NCBI RefSeq assembly: GCF_032925565.1
Contig: NZ_CP136708.1
Span: forward strand, 3,224,001-3,288,000
Reading direction: 5' to 3'
Length of the DNA: 64,000 nt
Source: Alteromonas sp. CI.11.F.A3
GTDB lineage: Bacteria > Pseudomonadota > Gammaproteobacteria > Enterobacterales > Alteromonadaceae
Shown here: positions 47,561-56,751 of the stretch, piece by piece
Numbering within the stretch: the stretch's first letter is position 1
How the letters are laid out: every line of letters begins with the position of its first letter
Notes under the pieces: generated by a model
Seen by the model: the letters and a program-made list of their open reading frames with translations, nothing else
The model's database searches: none
Told to the model about the DNA's origin: nothing
Made by a program: the position numbers and the translations under genes

Positions 47561-48709
47561 GTGATGGTCATTTTGGAAAAAGACGCAACAAAAATAAATA
47601 TTCACGTAATAGGCGTGGGTGGCTGTGGTGGTAACGCTATTAGCAATATGTCTTCCGATTCGGGACACAGCAACATTAGGTTTAGCTCGATTAATACAGA
47701 TATTTCAGCGTTAAACCAGTGTCAGGGTTTTTCGCGTGCGCATTTACATGAACATTTACATGAGCATTCACGAGAGCACTCACAAAAGCATGAAGTAGTG
47801 TTGATTGGCGAGCACACTACCAAAGGTTTCGGTGCAGGCGCTAACCCTGAAGTAGCGAAACATGCCGCTGAACATAGTATAGAACTGTTAAAAACCCTGA
47901 TTGCCGACGATACCCTCATTATTGTTATAGCAGGGCTTGGTGGAGGTACCGGCAGCGGTGCTACTTCCGTGTTGTTAGATTTGGCAACAGAAATGGGAAT
48001 AGATGCCCTTTGCTTTGTTACCCTACCCTTCAAATCTGAAGGGGATAAACGCAAAGAGATAGCGTATCACGCTCTTGAAGAGATTAAGCGTAAAGCCAAC
48101 GCAACATTGGTGCTGTCAAACGACGCACTAATCACTGCGCTCGATGCAACCGTAGGTATTATTAGCGCCTTTCGGCACTGCGACACACAAATGCAGCGAA
48201 TTGTTGAATCCATCATTACCATGCTAACCAGCACGGGTTACATCAATGTAGATATCAACGATTTTAGCCACATTCTATCACTTGAAGGTGATACCGCCCT
48301 TGGCGTTGGCGTGGCTCAAAGTGATGAAACGCTTTGTGATGCATTAAGTCATGCTTTAAAAAATCCATTGGTGCAAACCAACCACATTAGGGGCACGCAA
48401 GGCGTGATAGTACAGCTAACTTGTCAACAAGAGCCCAGTATTTCAATGTATGAAAGTATGCTGGCTGAACTACAAACCTTGATAGAAAGCTCTCAAGCAT
48501 TAATTATTAGTGGCGTTACTATCAATGAAGCACTCCCCCACTGTGCTGAGGTATTTGTTATTGCGACAGGCATTCCACCCGATGAACAACGCGAACCTAC
48601 CTCTGAGAAGATAGTAGAGATGAAACGGCCAAGACTATCTCAACCCTATAATGGCAAGGGAGAATATCTAGATACTCCGACCTTCGTTAGGCTTAAAGGT
48701 AAAGGTTAG
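47561..48709 (+). CDS. Divergent FtsZ paralogue with His-rich insertion
   Basis: The 382-residue tubulin/FtsZ-fold GTPase keeps all core elements: VIGVGGCGGNAISNM at about 16-30, the tubulin signature GGGTGSG at 127-133, the T7 catalytic loop NVDIND at 229-234, and a C-terminal EYLDTPTFVR (368-377) that mirrors the FtsZ peptide DYLDIPAFLR that binds division proteins. The linker before it is very short. An insertion at 61-77 is built of HLHE/HSRE-type units and holds seven histidines. The true ftsZ would sit in the dcw cluster, absent here, so this is a second copy. ATG 47564 and TTG 47573 are alternative starts. It follows the HupE-type block by 133 bases. Confidence 0.85.
   Translation: MMVILEKDATKINIHVIGVGGCGGNAISNMSSDSGHSNIRFSSINTDISALNQCQGFSRAHLHEHLHEHSREHSQKHEVVLIGEHTTKGFGAGANPEVAKHAAEHSIELLKTLIADDTLIIVIAGLGGGTGSGATSVLLDLATEMGIDALCFVTLPFKSEGDKRKEIAYHALEEIKRKANATLVLSNDALITALDATVGIISAFRHCDTQMQRIVESIITMLTSTGYINVDINDFSHILSLEGDTALGVGVAQSDETLCDALSHALKNPLVQTNHIRGTQGVIVQLTCQQEPSISMYESMLAELQTLIESSQALIISGVTINEALPHCAEVFVIATGIPPDEQREPTSEKIVEMKRPRLSQPYNGKGEYLDTPTFVRLKGKG
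47741..47794 (+). repeat. 12-bp tandem units coding the His-rich insertion
   Basis: Four 12-bp units, CATTTACATGAA, CATTTACATGAG, CATTCACGAGAG and CACTCACAAAAG, then CATGAA, encode the repeats within the FtsZ-like protein. The first two differ by one base, which suggests recent duplication; the last two have diverged. Confidence 0.9.
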
Positions 48710-48816
48710 AAGGGAAAAGTGAAAGGATAAAAGCTAAATGGGGAATACTAAAGGGAAGGACTAAAAATTAACGACGACTTACTGTAAGAGTCAGAACAAG
48801 AGAGTATGTTTTCGCA

Positions 48817-49824
48817 CTAATTACAGTAGGTCTGGTAAAGGCTTTCAGATAAGTCAGCAAAATATTTTCGAAGTGTTAAGGGGGCTACAACTTCAATATT
48901 ACTCCCTAGTCCTCTTAAAAACGCGCGAAGTTTACTATCATCGGTCACCGTTGCCATCAACATCGATTTTCCAGCAATCGTTGAGCTAAAAATAGCCTGA
49001 TCTTCAGCCAGCTTGTAGCCGTGTAATAAGAAAAAAGCACTGTCGTTGATAAGCAGCTTCAATTTCACCTTTTCAGGCGTTGATACTAGTTCAGCAGATG
49101 AGTTTTTCTGGAAGTCATTGCTTTGCTGGCAATCATTGTCTGTTACTTCGACATTTCGAATAAAGTTTATAGGTAGGGAATAGCGCCTAGTATGCAAAGA
49201 TCCAAACGTACAAATGAAAATCAAACGACCATTTTGCTGAATTAACCCCATAGGGTTAACCTTGTCATAGTGCTTCCACACCGCTTGCTTTGCACGTTTA
49301 AAAAGACGTTTTATATCGGCATTTACCTGCTTTTTATAAAACAAAGCGGTTTTTAAACGCGCTAACGTAACCGGGTCGATATCTGGTGGCACTAAAGGTT
49401 GTGACACTTGCACGTTACTCACCGACTTTGACCAATGCTGCAAAAGCGAGTCGTTATCATGGGCTAATATTTGCTCAGCCTTATTGAAGTAAGGCTGTAG
49501 CTCTTTCAGTGTTGTATTCGGAAGGGTTTCACTAGATTGCTCCAATACATTGAACGCAAGGGCGGTGTTACCGTCCATCAAGCTTAAGTTCAATTTCTTG
49601 AAACACGCATTAATATTCCAGCCAAAGGGCTTCGAACGTTTATCGACTTCTAGCCCGAATAAGCCTATCTGCTCAAGACTTTTTAAATCTCGCTGCACCG
49701 TGCGCATATCTATATTCGCATGACCACTGTTTTGCAGGTTGTCCAGAATCTGTCGGCTAGACACCTTACGAGGTGCGCGGGGTATAAATTGTAGAATGTC
49801 TAATTTTCGCTGGAATGCACTCAC
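48817..49824 (-). CDS. WYL-domain transcriptional regulator
   Basis: The 335-residue protein has an N-terminal winged helix-turn-helix of the DeoR/YafY type (QRKLDILQFIPRAPRKVSSRQIL, then MRTVQRDLKSLEQIGLFG). A WYL-type ligand domain lies at about residues 175-260 (VNPMGLIQQNGRLIFICTFG), and the C-terminal WCX-like extension ends with LRGLGSNIEVVAPLTLRKYF. WYL regulators respond to nucleotides or DNA damage signals. A perfect inverted repeat lies 42 bases upstream of the start and is a likely operator. Confidence 0.88.
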   Translation of the reverse strand: MSAFQRKLDILQFIPRAPRKVSSRQILDNLQNSGHANIDMRTVQRDLKSLEQIGLFGLEVDKRSKPFGWNINACFKKLNLSLMDGNTALAFNVLEQSSETLPNTTLKELQPYFNKAEQILAHDNDSLLQHWSKSVSNVQVSQPLVPPDIDPVTLARLKTALFYKKQVNADIKRLFKRAKQAVWKHYDKVNPMGLIQQNGRLIFICTFGSLHTRRYSLPINFIRNVEVTDNDCQQSNDFQKNSSAELVSTPEKVKLKLLINDSAFFLLHGYKLAEDQAIFSSTIAGKSMLMATVTDDSKLRAFLRGLGSNIEVVAPLTLRKYFADLSESLYQTYCN

Positions 49825-49865
49825 GGTTTTCTGCCTGTAATTAACGTTTTCATTATCGTAAATAC

Positions 49866-49892
49866 TTGCTGCGACAAAAAGTGTCGCAGCAA
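49866..49892. promoter_or_regulatory. Perfect 11-bp inverted repeat, probable WYL operator
   Basis: TTGCTGCGACA and TGTCGCAGCAA are separated by AAAAG. The repeat lies between the WYL gene and the divergent CotH gene. No T run follows, so it is not a terminator. Dimeric binding by the WYL regulator is the simplest explanation. Confidence 0.65.
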
Positions 49893-50070
49893 TCGTAAAA
49901 TTGTCTCATGACGGTGAGTTAACCTAAAATGAATTCTTTACAAAACGATAATTCCTCAAAGTCTCCAATAATACTGCACCCTTTCTCCACCTTTTTGCAG
50001 TAGCTTCCTTCCATACTGAACTATTACCTTTCACGCTATAAGGCGATTGAAAGAGCTCAATGGAGTGCTT

Positions 50071-51582
50071 ATGCGAAATCGACTTAAATTAACTTTAGAC
50101 CCAGCGTTCTGCAAAATTCAACGGTTTGATTTTATTGCTGTTATGTTCACTGCACTGCTATTTTTAACCGCATGTGGCAGCAGTAGTAGTAGTACGGTTG
50201 AAGATGAGACCGTTGCTGAAGACATTGCTGACATTGTTGCTGAGGACACTGCTGAGGACAGCAGCTCAGATACCACAGAAATTACAGACACCGACTTTGA
50301 AGCAACGGACTGGACTGATGAAACTCACAGTAAAAATGTAGACCCGAACTTTGAAGAAGTGTTTGATGACAGCGCGGTAAAGCGATTAGATTTTGTTGTC
50401 ACCGAAGCGCGTTGGCAAAGTATGTTAGACGATATGACCGACACCTATGGTGAATTCGGGCAAAGCACTAACAGCGCGGGGTTAACTGATACCGATGAAA
50501 ACCCGATATTTGTGCCAGCTGACATTTATTACGAAGGTACTCAATGGTATCGAGTTGGCATTCGATTCAAGGGAAATTCGTCGTTACAATCAAGTTGGCA
50601 AGCAGGTATTTTAAAACTTTCTTTCAAACTAGATTTTGATGAATTTGAAGACGACTACCCTCAAATAGATAATCAACGTTTTTATGGCTTTAAGAAACTT
50701 AGCTTAAAAAATAACTATGATGACGAATCACTTCTACGCGAAAAAGTGGCTGCAGATGTATTTAGAGATGCAGGCTTAGCCGTTTCTCATACTGCCTTTT
50801 ATACCTTGTATGTCGACCACGGTAATGGACCCGAATATTTCGGTCTTTACACCTTGGTAGAGGAAATTGACGATACGGTTATCGACACACAGTTTTCTAG
50901 CGATGATGGAAACTTATACAAACCAGAAGACAGTGGTGCGGATTTCGTAGAGGGTTCATTTAACGAAGAAAGCTTTGAGAAGAAGACAAATGAAGATGAT
51001 GAAGATTGGTCTGATATCATCGCATTGTTTGACGCATTACATGATGATACCGCAACAACAGCACCTGCCACATGGAGAGAAAATCTAGAGGCAGTGTTCG
51101 ATGTAGATGGCTTTTTAAAGTATTTAGCAGTGAATGGCATCATTCAAAATTGGGACACCTACGGCAGAATGACGCATAACTATTATTTGTATAACGATCC
51201 TGATACATCAAAACTAACGTGGATCCCTTGGGATAACAATGAAGCGTTCCAAGATGGAAAACAAGGTGGTGCGTTGAACCTAGATTTCTCAAACCTTAGT
51301 TCAAGCAGTTGGCCGTTAATTTCAAAACTACATGCCGATGACGTATACAAGGCTCGTTACAACGACTACTTATTAGAAGTCATTGGCGACGCGTTTGAAA
51401 CCAACACCATTCAAGCAACTTACGACTCGTATTCAGCACTCATTGAGCCTTATGCAACAACCGAGTTGTCAGGTTATTCTTATTTAGAAAGTGCGAGCGA
51501 CTTTTACAATGCAGTGCAACAGTTAAACGAACATGCACAAGAACGTTCAGAAGCGGTTGATACCTATTTAGACAGTCAGTAA
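50071..51582 (+). CDS. CotH-kinase-family lipoprotein
   Basis: ATG 50071 (GGAG upstream) is preferred over TTG 50047. The 503-residue product has a lipoprotein signal ending FLTAC, then a low-complexity Ser run and an acidic linker (about 30-95). The CotH domain follows: RLDFVVTEARWQSMLDDM, GIRFKGNSSLQSSW, GFKKLSLKNNYDDESLLREKVA, EYFGLYTLVEEIDD and LTWIPWDNNEAF. CotH proteins are atypical secreted kinases, known in spore coats but widespread in bacteria. In the last motif the family usually has WDxD; here it is WDNN, so one metal ligand may differ. A terminator follows. Confidence 0.88.
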   Translation: MRNRLKLTLDPAFCKIQRFDFIAVMFTALLFLTACGSSSSSTVEDETVAEDIADIVAEDTAEDSSSDTTEITDTDFEATDWTDETHSKNVDPNFEEVFDDSAVKRLDFVVTEARWQSMLDDMTDTYGEFGQSTNSAGLTDTDENPIFVPADIYYEGTQWYRVGIRFKGNSSLQSSWQAGILKLSFKLDFDEFEDDYPQIDNQRFYGFKKLSLKNNYDDESLLREKVAADVFRDAGLAVSHTAFYTLYVDHGNGPEYFGLYTLVEEIDDTVIDTQFSSDDGNLYKPEDSGADFVEGSFNEESFEKKTNEDDEDWSDIIALFDALHDDTATTAPATWRENLEAVFDVDGFLKYLAVNGIIQNWDTYGRMTHNYYLYNDPDTSKLTWIPWDNNEAFQDGKQGGALNLDFSNLSSSSWPLISKLHADDVYKARYNDYLLEVIGDAFETNTIQATYDSYSALIEPYATTELSGYSYLESASDFYNAVQQLNEHAQERSEAVDTYLDSQ

Positions 51583-51600
51583 ATACCACCGTCTCTTATA

Positions 51601-51628
51601 AAATAAGTGCCTTTAGGGGCACTTATTT
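51601..51628 (+). terminator. Terminator after the CotH gene
   Basis: AAATAAGTGCC pairs with GGCACTTATTT around TTTAGG. It is followed by only a short T run, so its strength is moderate. Confidence 0.75.
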
Positions 51629-51728
51629 TCGTTATATCTAGTCTCTTCCAATGACAACAGCTCACCCAATAGACAAAACATACATTACAGTACATTATGT
51701 AGCAATACATATACTATTTGGAATAGCG

Positions 51729-51935
51729 ATGGGAATTGTTAAAATATCTGATGCACTGCACGACGATGTACGTAAAACCAGTGCTGTTATGGAACGTTCT
51801 ATAAACTCACAGGCAGAATTTTGGATGAAAGTCGGTAGGTTAGCAGAGCAAAATCCAAAGTTAACGTACGACCAGATCATTGAATTGGAGATGCGTTCTC
51901 AAAATGTGTCTTCAGTAAGGTTGGTCAGTGAATAG
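51729..51935 (+). CDS. ParD-like antitoxin-family protein
   Basis: From ATG 51729 the protein has 68 residues: MGIVKISDALHDDVRKTSAV, then MERSINSQAEFWMKVGRLAEQ. This matches the ParD-like family, which has a ribbon-helix-helix type N-terminus; the upstream in-frame ATG at 51651 would add a hydrophobic stretch foreign to the family. The last 8 bases overlap the GTG start of the methionine aminopeptidase gene, so the two are coupled as in toxin-antitoxin pairs, but no classical toxin is present. It may regulate its partner's expression or activity. Confidence 0.8.
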   Translation: MGIVKISDALHDDVRKTSAVMERSINSQAEFWMKVGRLAEQNPKLTYDQIIELEMRSQNVSSVRLVSE

Positions 51936-52698
51936 CCTCGTAAAGTCTCCAAGTGAAATTGCGCTCATGCGAGAATCTGGCAAATTATTGGCGAAGGTCT
52001 TCAGCGAGCTAGATAATTTTGTTGCCCTTGGCATTACTACCCTTGATATTGATAACTTTGTGGAACGTTATATTGTTGAATGTCTCGATGCCAGGCCCGC
52101 TAGCAAAGGGCAGTACGGTTATCAATTTGTACTTAATAGCTCTGTGAATGACGTGGTTTGTCACGGTGTTCCCTCTGCAGCCAAAAAGCTCAAAAATGGC
52201 GATATCGTCAACATAGATATTACCCTTGAAAAAAATGGCTATATTGCCGATAGCAGCAAAATGTACGCTATTGGCACTGTGTCACCTATAGCGAGTAAAT
52301 TAGTTGATGTAACGTATGAAGCTATGTGGAAAGGCATAAACACCGTTAAGCACGGCTCGACAATTGGTGATATTGGCTTTGCTATTCAACAGCATGCGCA
52401 GAAACATGGTTACAGTGTTGTTCGCGATTATTGTGGCCACGGTATTGGGAAAGAAATGCATGAAGAGCCTCAGATTCTCCACGTTGGTAGCGCGGGAACT
52501 GGGCTGAAATTGGAAGCAGGCATGACATTCACAATAGAGCCCATGATTAATCAAGGAACCTATAAAACAAAGCTTAAGAAAGACGGCTGGACCGTTGTGA
52601 CAAGAGATAAGAAGCTATCGGCTCAATGGGAACACACGGTCTTGGTAACAGATACTGGCGTGGAAGTATTAACGTTAAGGCCTTCTGAAGCAAGATAA
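51928..52698 (+). CDS. map: Type I methionine aminopeptidase (second-copy type)
   Basis: The 256-residue enzyme removes the initiator methionine from new proteins. All five metal ligands are visible: Asp in NIDITL, Asp in IADSSKM, His in DYCGHGIGKEMHEEPQI, Glu in TIEPMIN and Glu in SAQWEHTVLVT. It starts at GTG 51928 with AAGG seven bases upstream and overlaps the ParD-like gene by 8 bases. The housekeeping map usually lies before rpsB; here neither rpsB nor tsf is near, so this is probably an extra copy tied to the ParD-like protein. Confidence 0.92.
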   Translation: MNSLVKSPSEIALMRESGKLLAKVFSELDNFVALGITTLDIDNFVERYIVECLDARPASKGQYGYQFVLNSSVNDVVCHGVPSAAKKLKNGDIVNIDITLEKNGYIADSSKMYAIGTVSPIASKLVDVTYEAMWKGINTVKHGSTIGDIGFAIQQHAQKHGYSVVRDYCGHGIGKEMHEEPQILHVGSAGTGLKLEAGMTFTIEPMINQGTYKTKLKKDGWTVVTRDKKLSAQWEHTVLVTDTGVEVLTLRPSEAR

Positions 52699-52788
52699 TA
52701 GGCGCTCTGGTAAACTGCCCTACTATTTCGCCATATTTTAATTACACCTATTACCGAAGCGTTTTTAGCTCACAACGCCGAGGAAGGG

Positions 52789-53145
52789 TTAGCTGTTGAT
52801 GGTTAATGGAAATTTTTCAAAGCTAACACCTTCGTGGCCTGACTGCATAAAATTGCGAATGTTCGCGTGGTCATCACCCTCTGGATTTTTTAAAACGTCG
52901 ACACGATAAAAAGCACCAAACAGCGCCAAGGTTTGTGCTTGGCTAAGTTGAAGGTGCTGCCCTAGCGCGAGCAACTTGCAAGAACCATTGTTTTGGTTTG
53001 CCTCATTGGTTACTTCGCCATTGGTAAATGCCGTGGGCGTGAAAGTAAATGCACTATCGATAAGGGCAATAACATCACCAAATTCAACGGTTTCGGGAGA
53101 GTCATTAAGGTGCGCTTTTAGTGCATGAACATCGTTATATTTCAT
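52789..53145 (-). CDS. HopJ-family protein
   Basis: The 118-residue protein from ATG 53145 matches the HopJ family: FGDVIALIDSAFTFTPTAFTNG, NEANQNNGSCKLLALGQ, FYRVDVLKNPEGDDHANIRNFM. The family takes its name from a Pseudomonas type III effector, but homologues are common in free-living marine bacteria and have no known role; no secretion system is nearby. An upstream in-frame ATG at 53247 lies inside the diguanylate cyclase gene and is not needed. It may be co-transcribed with that gene, 50 bases upstream. Confidence 0.88.
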   Translation of the reverse strand: MKYNDVHALKAHLNDSPETVEFGDVIALIDSAFTFTPTAFTNGEVTNEANQNNGSCKLLALGQHLQLSQAQTLALFGAFYRVDVLKNPEGDDHANIRNFMQSGHEGVSFEKFPLTINS

Positions 53146-53194
53146 ATGAAAATTCCGTACCTGAACTGAAAAAAATGAAGGTTTAAAATTGTGT

Positions 53195-54706
53195 TTATAA
53201 GGCTGAATTAGCCTGTTCGCCACCGAACACCACTTGGTTTCGGCCATTCTCTTTAGCTTGCAGTAGGGCTTTATCGGCTCTATCGATAATAGATTCCGGT
53301 TTGTTGTCGGTCGACGCTAAGGTAGCTACGCCTAAACTAACGGTAACCTGGAACACCTGTGATGATTTATCCAAGGCAATCTCCAGCTTACTTACTGCTG
53401 CTCTAACACGCTCGGAAATAGTCAGCGCTTGTTGGCATGAAGTGCCGGGCAAAATAGCAATAAACTCCTCGCCGCCAAAACGACCTGGGGTGTCATAATC
53501 CCTCAACGCACTTTTAACCGCGTCGGCAATCGCTTTGATAACCTTATCTCCCACTAAGTGGCCATAGGTGTCATTGACTTGCTTAAATCTATCAACATCG
53601 ACCATAATGATGCTGAGTGTGCCTTGTGATCGCAACGAACGGTTGTATTCACATTCCAGTTGCTCGAATACTTTTCGCCTATTATACAAACCGGATAACG
53701 GATCTAAATTTACCAAGTTAATCAGTTGCCTGTTCTTCTCTGACAGTTTTTGATTGACGCCTTTAATCGTGTCATACCAGAAAATCATCGCCCGGTAACC
53801 TAAATAAGATAGGGCCAGCATCACCGCGAGTAAGATGAAAAGCGGATACGATAAACTATCTACGGTGTTTTGTGCTTGCATTAAATTCATACTTTCGCCA
53901 CCGGCCCAGTCGATAGAGGCCATTTGTTGCAGGCTGATATAGCGCCCAGTACCAACAAAGCACAACACTACGGTAATAAAGCCGCTTATCATTGCGATAA
54001 TGGAGCCTTTGGCATTGTTCAGGTTAAGACTGCTATTTTTCACCTCGGCTAACTGCAGTCGCACCGCGGGGCCAAAAAAGTACAGAATTGGGGCGACTAT
54101 CAGGCAGGTTTGCAGCCAGCCGCCAAACCACCAGCCTAACCATACAGGGTAAGCGACATTTAGCCCTACATTGTTGGTTAAAGCCCAAATAAATGCGCCG
54201 ATAGAGCCGGCCAATGACGCCACCAAGGCAATCATGAAAAAGCCCACCAAAGACTCTAGACCATTCAAGTCTTTGCTTATAGGAGTTGCCCGGTAAAACA
54301 TGGCGTACATCGCCAAGCCAATTGGATTCGAGAATGAAAAAACAACAATCCACTCTATTGGCATACCGCCCAAAAGCGCTACGCAAAATGTGGAAAAATA
54401 AGCGGGCATGGCAGCCCACCAAAAGCCAAACCACACCACCAAGGGCACACAAAACAGCATAGGAATATAAATGGTAAGGTAAATAGAGGTCGTACCTAGG
54501 TCGACCGCAATACCTGTCCATTCAAAGAGCCGGGTTAAGATGCCAGAAGGTATAATAATTACACATAGCGCCAACCACAGCAGCAACACTGCCCGGGGCT
54601 TTGAACCGGCCTGCCACATGGTAAAGGGTTTGAACCTGATAAACGTATTACCAAGTGGGAGGTTAATACGTGAACTTTCATCACTGATATTGGGGGTTTC
54701 CAACAA
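53195..54706 (-). CDS. MASE1-type diguanylate cyclase
   Basis: The 503-residue protein has an N-terminal membrane domain of about eight helices with the MASE1 look (AVDLGTTSIYLTIYIPMLFC, GFWWAAMPAYFSTFCVALLGG, VWLGWWFGGWLQTCLIVAPI). It is followed by a GGDEF domain: DPLSGLYNRRK, VDVDRFKQVNDTYGHLVGDKVI and the active site RFGGEEF. The preceding RDYDTPGRFGGEEF has RDYD, which fits an RxxD inhibition site. It synthesises cyclic di-GMP in response to an unknown signal. It is the second diguanylate cyclase in the window. Confidence 0.93.
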   Translation of the reverse strand: MLETPNISDESSRINLPLGNTFIRFKPFTMWQAGSKPRAVLLLWLALCVIIIPSGILTRLFEWTGIAVDLGTTSIYLTIYIPMLFCVPLVVWFGFWWAAMPAYFSTFCVALLGGMPIEWIVVFSFSNPIGLAMYAMFYRATPISKDLNGLESLVGFFMIALVASLAGSIGAFIWALTNNVGLNVAYPVWLGWWFGGWLQTCLIVAPILYFFGPAVRLQLAEVKNSSLNLNNAKGSIIAMISGFITVVLCFVGTGRYISLQQMASIDWAGGESMNLMQAQNTVDSLSYPLFILLAVMLALSYLGYRAMIFWYDTIKGVNQKLSEKNRQLINLVNLDPLSGLYNRRKVFEQLECEYNRSLRSQGTLSIIMVDVDRFKQVNDTYGHLVGDKVIKAIADAVKSALRDYDTPGRFGGEEFIAILPGTSCQQALTISERVRAAVSKLEIALDKSSQVFQVTVSLGVATLASTDNKPESIIDRADKALLQAKENGRNQVVFGGEQANSAL

Positions 54707-54987
54707 TGGGATCGCCTTAAGAATGCTTTACGAAGAGACCTTACCCCATCTGCTGACGTTGCGCATACACCGGCCAACAAGATGTGCTTGCTATGGCCTG
54801 TAAGATAACCCGATATCGATAAAAATACCACCTGCGACATCTTTCAAAAAATGACTATTTGAGCCTTAGCGTACAGCCATGCCCGGCGCCAATGAAGCTG
54901 CAACGTTAAATACTCATCGCAGTTTAAAGCAACGATATTTATATGTAGTACAATGCCGTTTAAATCAAACGTTTTAAAGAGTCGCCA

Positions 54988-56691
54988 ATGATAGATGATC
55001 AAGAAAATAAAACTGAACAGCTAATTCACACTATTAGCGACCTTGCAAAATACGTTGATTATTCGTTTCTTAATAGCCTAGTGGTAGACCCACAAGCACA
55101 AGAAGATGGCAAAGAGCATAACCCGAGGCAGGTATTCTCTGGGCATTATGTACCGGTAACACCAACCCCCATAGAAAACCCCACATACGTTGCGCATAGT
55201 CACACTTTCTTTGAAGAATTAGGGTTTGATAATAGCCTTGCCCATACGCCTGAATTCATGCGCTTGTTTTCGGGTGACATGTCTTCCCTCCCCTCTGCAA
55301 TAATGCCCTATGGGTGGGCTACTGGCTACGCACTGTCAATTTATGGCACCGAATATGTTCAGCAATGTCCATTTTCAACGGGCAATGGATATGGAGATGG
55401 TCGAGCACTGTCTGTACTGGAAATTGTTACCAACAAAAAGCGCTTTGAAATGCAATTAAAGGGCGCGGGAAGAACGCCATACTGTCGAGGGGCGGATGGC
55501 AGAGCAGTATTACGCTCCAGTGTTCGAGAGTTTTTAGTACAAGAGCACATGCACGCATTGGGCGTTCCTACGTCTCGTTCTCTTAGTTTATTTATGTCTC
55601 AGTCGGAAACCGTCGACAGACCTTGGTATTTAGAAGGCTCGAACTCTCAAGACCCTGAAGTTATGGTGCCAAACTTGGTGGCCATCTCAACCCGTGTGGC
55701 CCCTTCATTTATTCGCGTAGGTCAGCTAGAGCTTTTTGGAAGACGTGCAAGAAGCGACCAACACCCTACTGCTTTGGAAGAGCTTCGGCTTCTAACCGCA
55801 CATTTGATTGAACGTGAATATAAAAATGATATCGATACAGCGCAATCATTTGAAGCTCAGCTAGTGGCTCTTGCTACTGCGTTTCAAGACAGGCTTACAT
55901 CGCTTGTCGCCCATTGGGTTCGAGTGGGTTACTGCCAAGGCAATTTCAATAGCGACAACTGCGCGGCGGGAGGATATACATTAGATTATGGGCCATTTGG
56001 ATTCTGTGAGTTGTTCGACCCGGCTTACCAACCATGGACTGGTGGCGGCCGTCATTTCTCGTTTCTTAACCAACCTGTAGCGGCAGAAAAGAACTTTGCT
56101 ATGTTTTGTCGCGCCATCGAACCACTGCTAGCAGATACACCAAAGGAACTAGAAGCATTGCGCGATGTGAACCGCAACTTTGCCACTGTCATGCAAGAAA
56201 AAATGGATAACATGTGGGCCGCAAAACTCGGGCTTGCGGTTTACAACAATGACCTTTTGCTGCAACTATTACACTTAATGATGCGCACGGGCGTGGACTA
56301 TAACTACTTTTTCAGAGAATTAGCGAACCTTCCGAATGATGTTGAATCGCTTGCATCGAGCTTTTATGCTCCGTTAAAAGAAGACATGATTTCCCAGTGG
56401 AATGAATGGCTTCAACAATGGCGAACTCAACTTGAAAAGTCGGGGGATATTAACGAAAGCGCGACAAGAATGAAGCTCACCAACCCTAAGTTTACATGGC
56501 GCGAATGGTTAGTGGTGCCGGCATATAAAGAGGCGGAAGTGGGTACTTTCAATCGCATTCACGCACTGCAAGAGGTGCTTACCAAGCCTTACGAAGAACA
56601 ATCAGCACAAACAGAAAGCGATTATTACCGTTTACGCCCTAAAGAATATTTTGGTGCTGGCGGTATTTCTCACTATAGCTGTTCTTCGTAG
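54988..56691 (+). CDS. selO: Protein adenylyltransferase SelO (YdiU)
   Basis: The 567-residue pseudokinase-fold enzyme transfers AMP to protein hydroxyl groups, in bacteria as part of the redox response. The family blocks are clear: [23 protein letters not shown] (shortened here), [55 protein letters not shown] and RHFSFLNQP. The C-terminus ends SCSS; eukaryotic SelO has selenocysteine at this Cys, and the redox-active Cys is retained here. It is longer than E. coli SelO (478), through an extended N-terminus. The glutaredoxin-like gene next to it is convergent. Confidence 0.95.
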   Translation: MIDDQENKTEQLIHTISDLAKYVDYSFLNSLVVDPQAQEDGKEHNPRQVFSGHYVPVTPTPIENPTYVAHSHTFFEELGFDNSLAHTPEFMRLFSGDMSSLPSAIMPYGWATGYALSIYGTEYVQQCPFSTGNGYGDGRALSVLEIVTNKKRFEMQLKGAGRTPYCRGADGRAVLRSSVREFLVQEHMHALGVPTSRSLSLFMSQSETVDRPWYLEGSNSQDPEVMVPNLVAISTRVAPSFIRVGQLELFGRRARSDQHPTALEELRLLTAHLIEREYKNDIDTAQSFEAQLVALATAFQDRLTSLVAHWVRVGYCQGNFNSDNCAAGGYTLDYGPFGFCELFDPAYQPWTGGGRHFSFLNQPVAAEKNFAMFCRAIEPLLADTPKELEALRDVNRNFATVMQEKMDNMWAAKLGLAVYNNDLLLQLLHLMMRTGVDYNYFFRELANLPNDVESLASSFYAPLKEDMISQWNEWLQQWRTQLEKSGDINESATRMKLTNPKFTWREWLVVPAYKEAEVGTFNRIHALQEVLTKPYEEQSAQTESDYYRLRPKEYFGAGGISHYSCSS

Positions 56692-56751
56692 AAGGTGAGC
56701 CCTTTTAGTAGGGCCACCAGTTACAGTGAAGTTAGATACTACTGCGAGCGA

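Noticed and set aside
56694..56722. Hairpin between selO and the glutaredoxin-like gene
   Set aside because: The stem has a bulge and no T run on either strand, so I do not call it a terminator.
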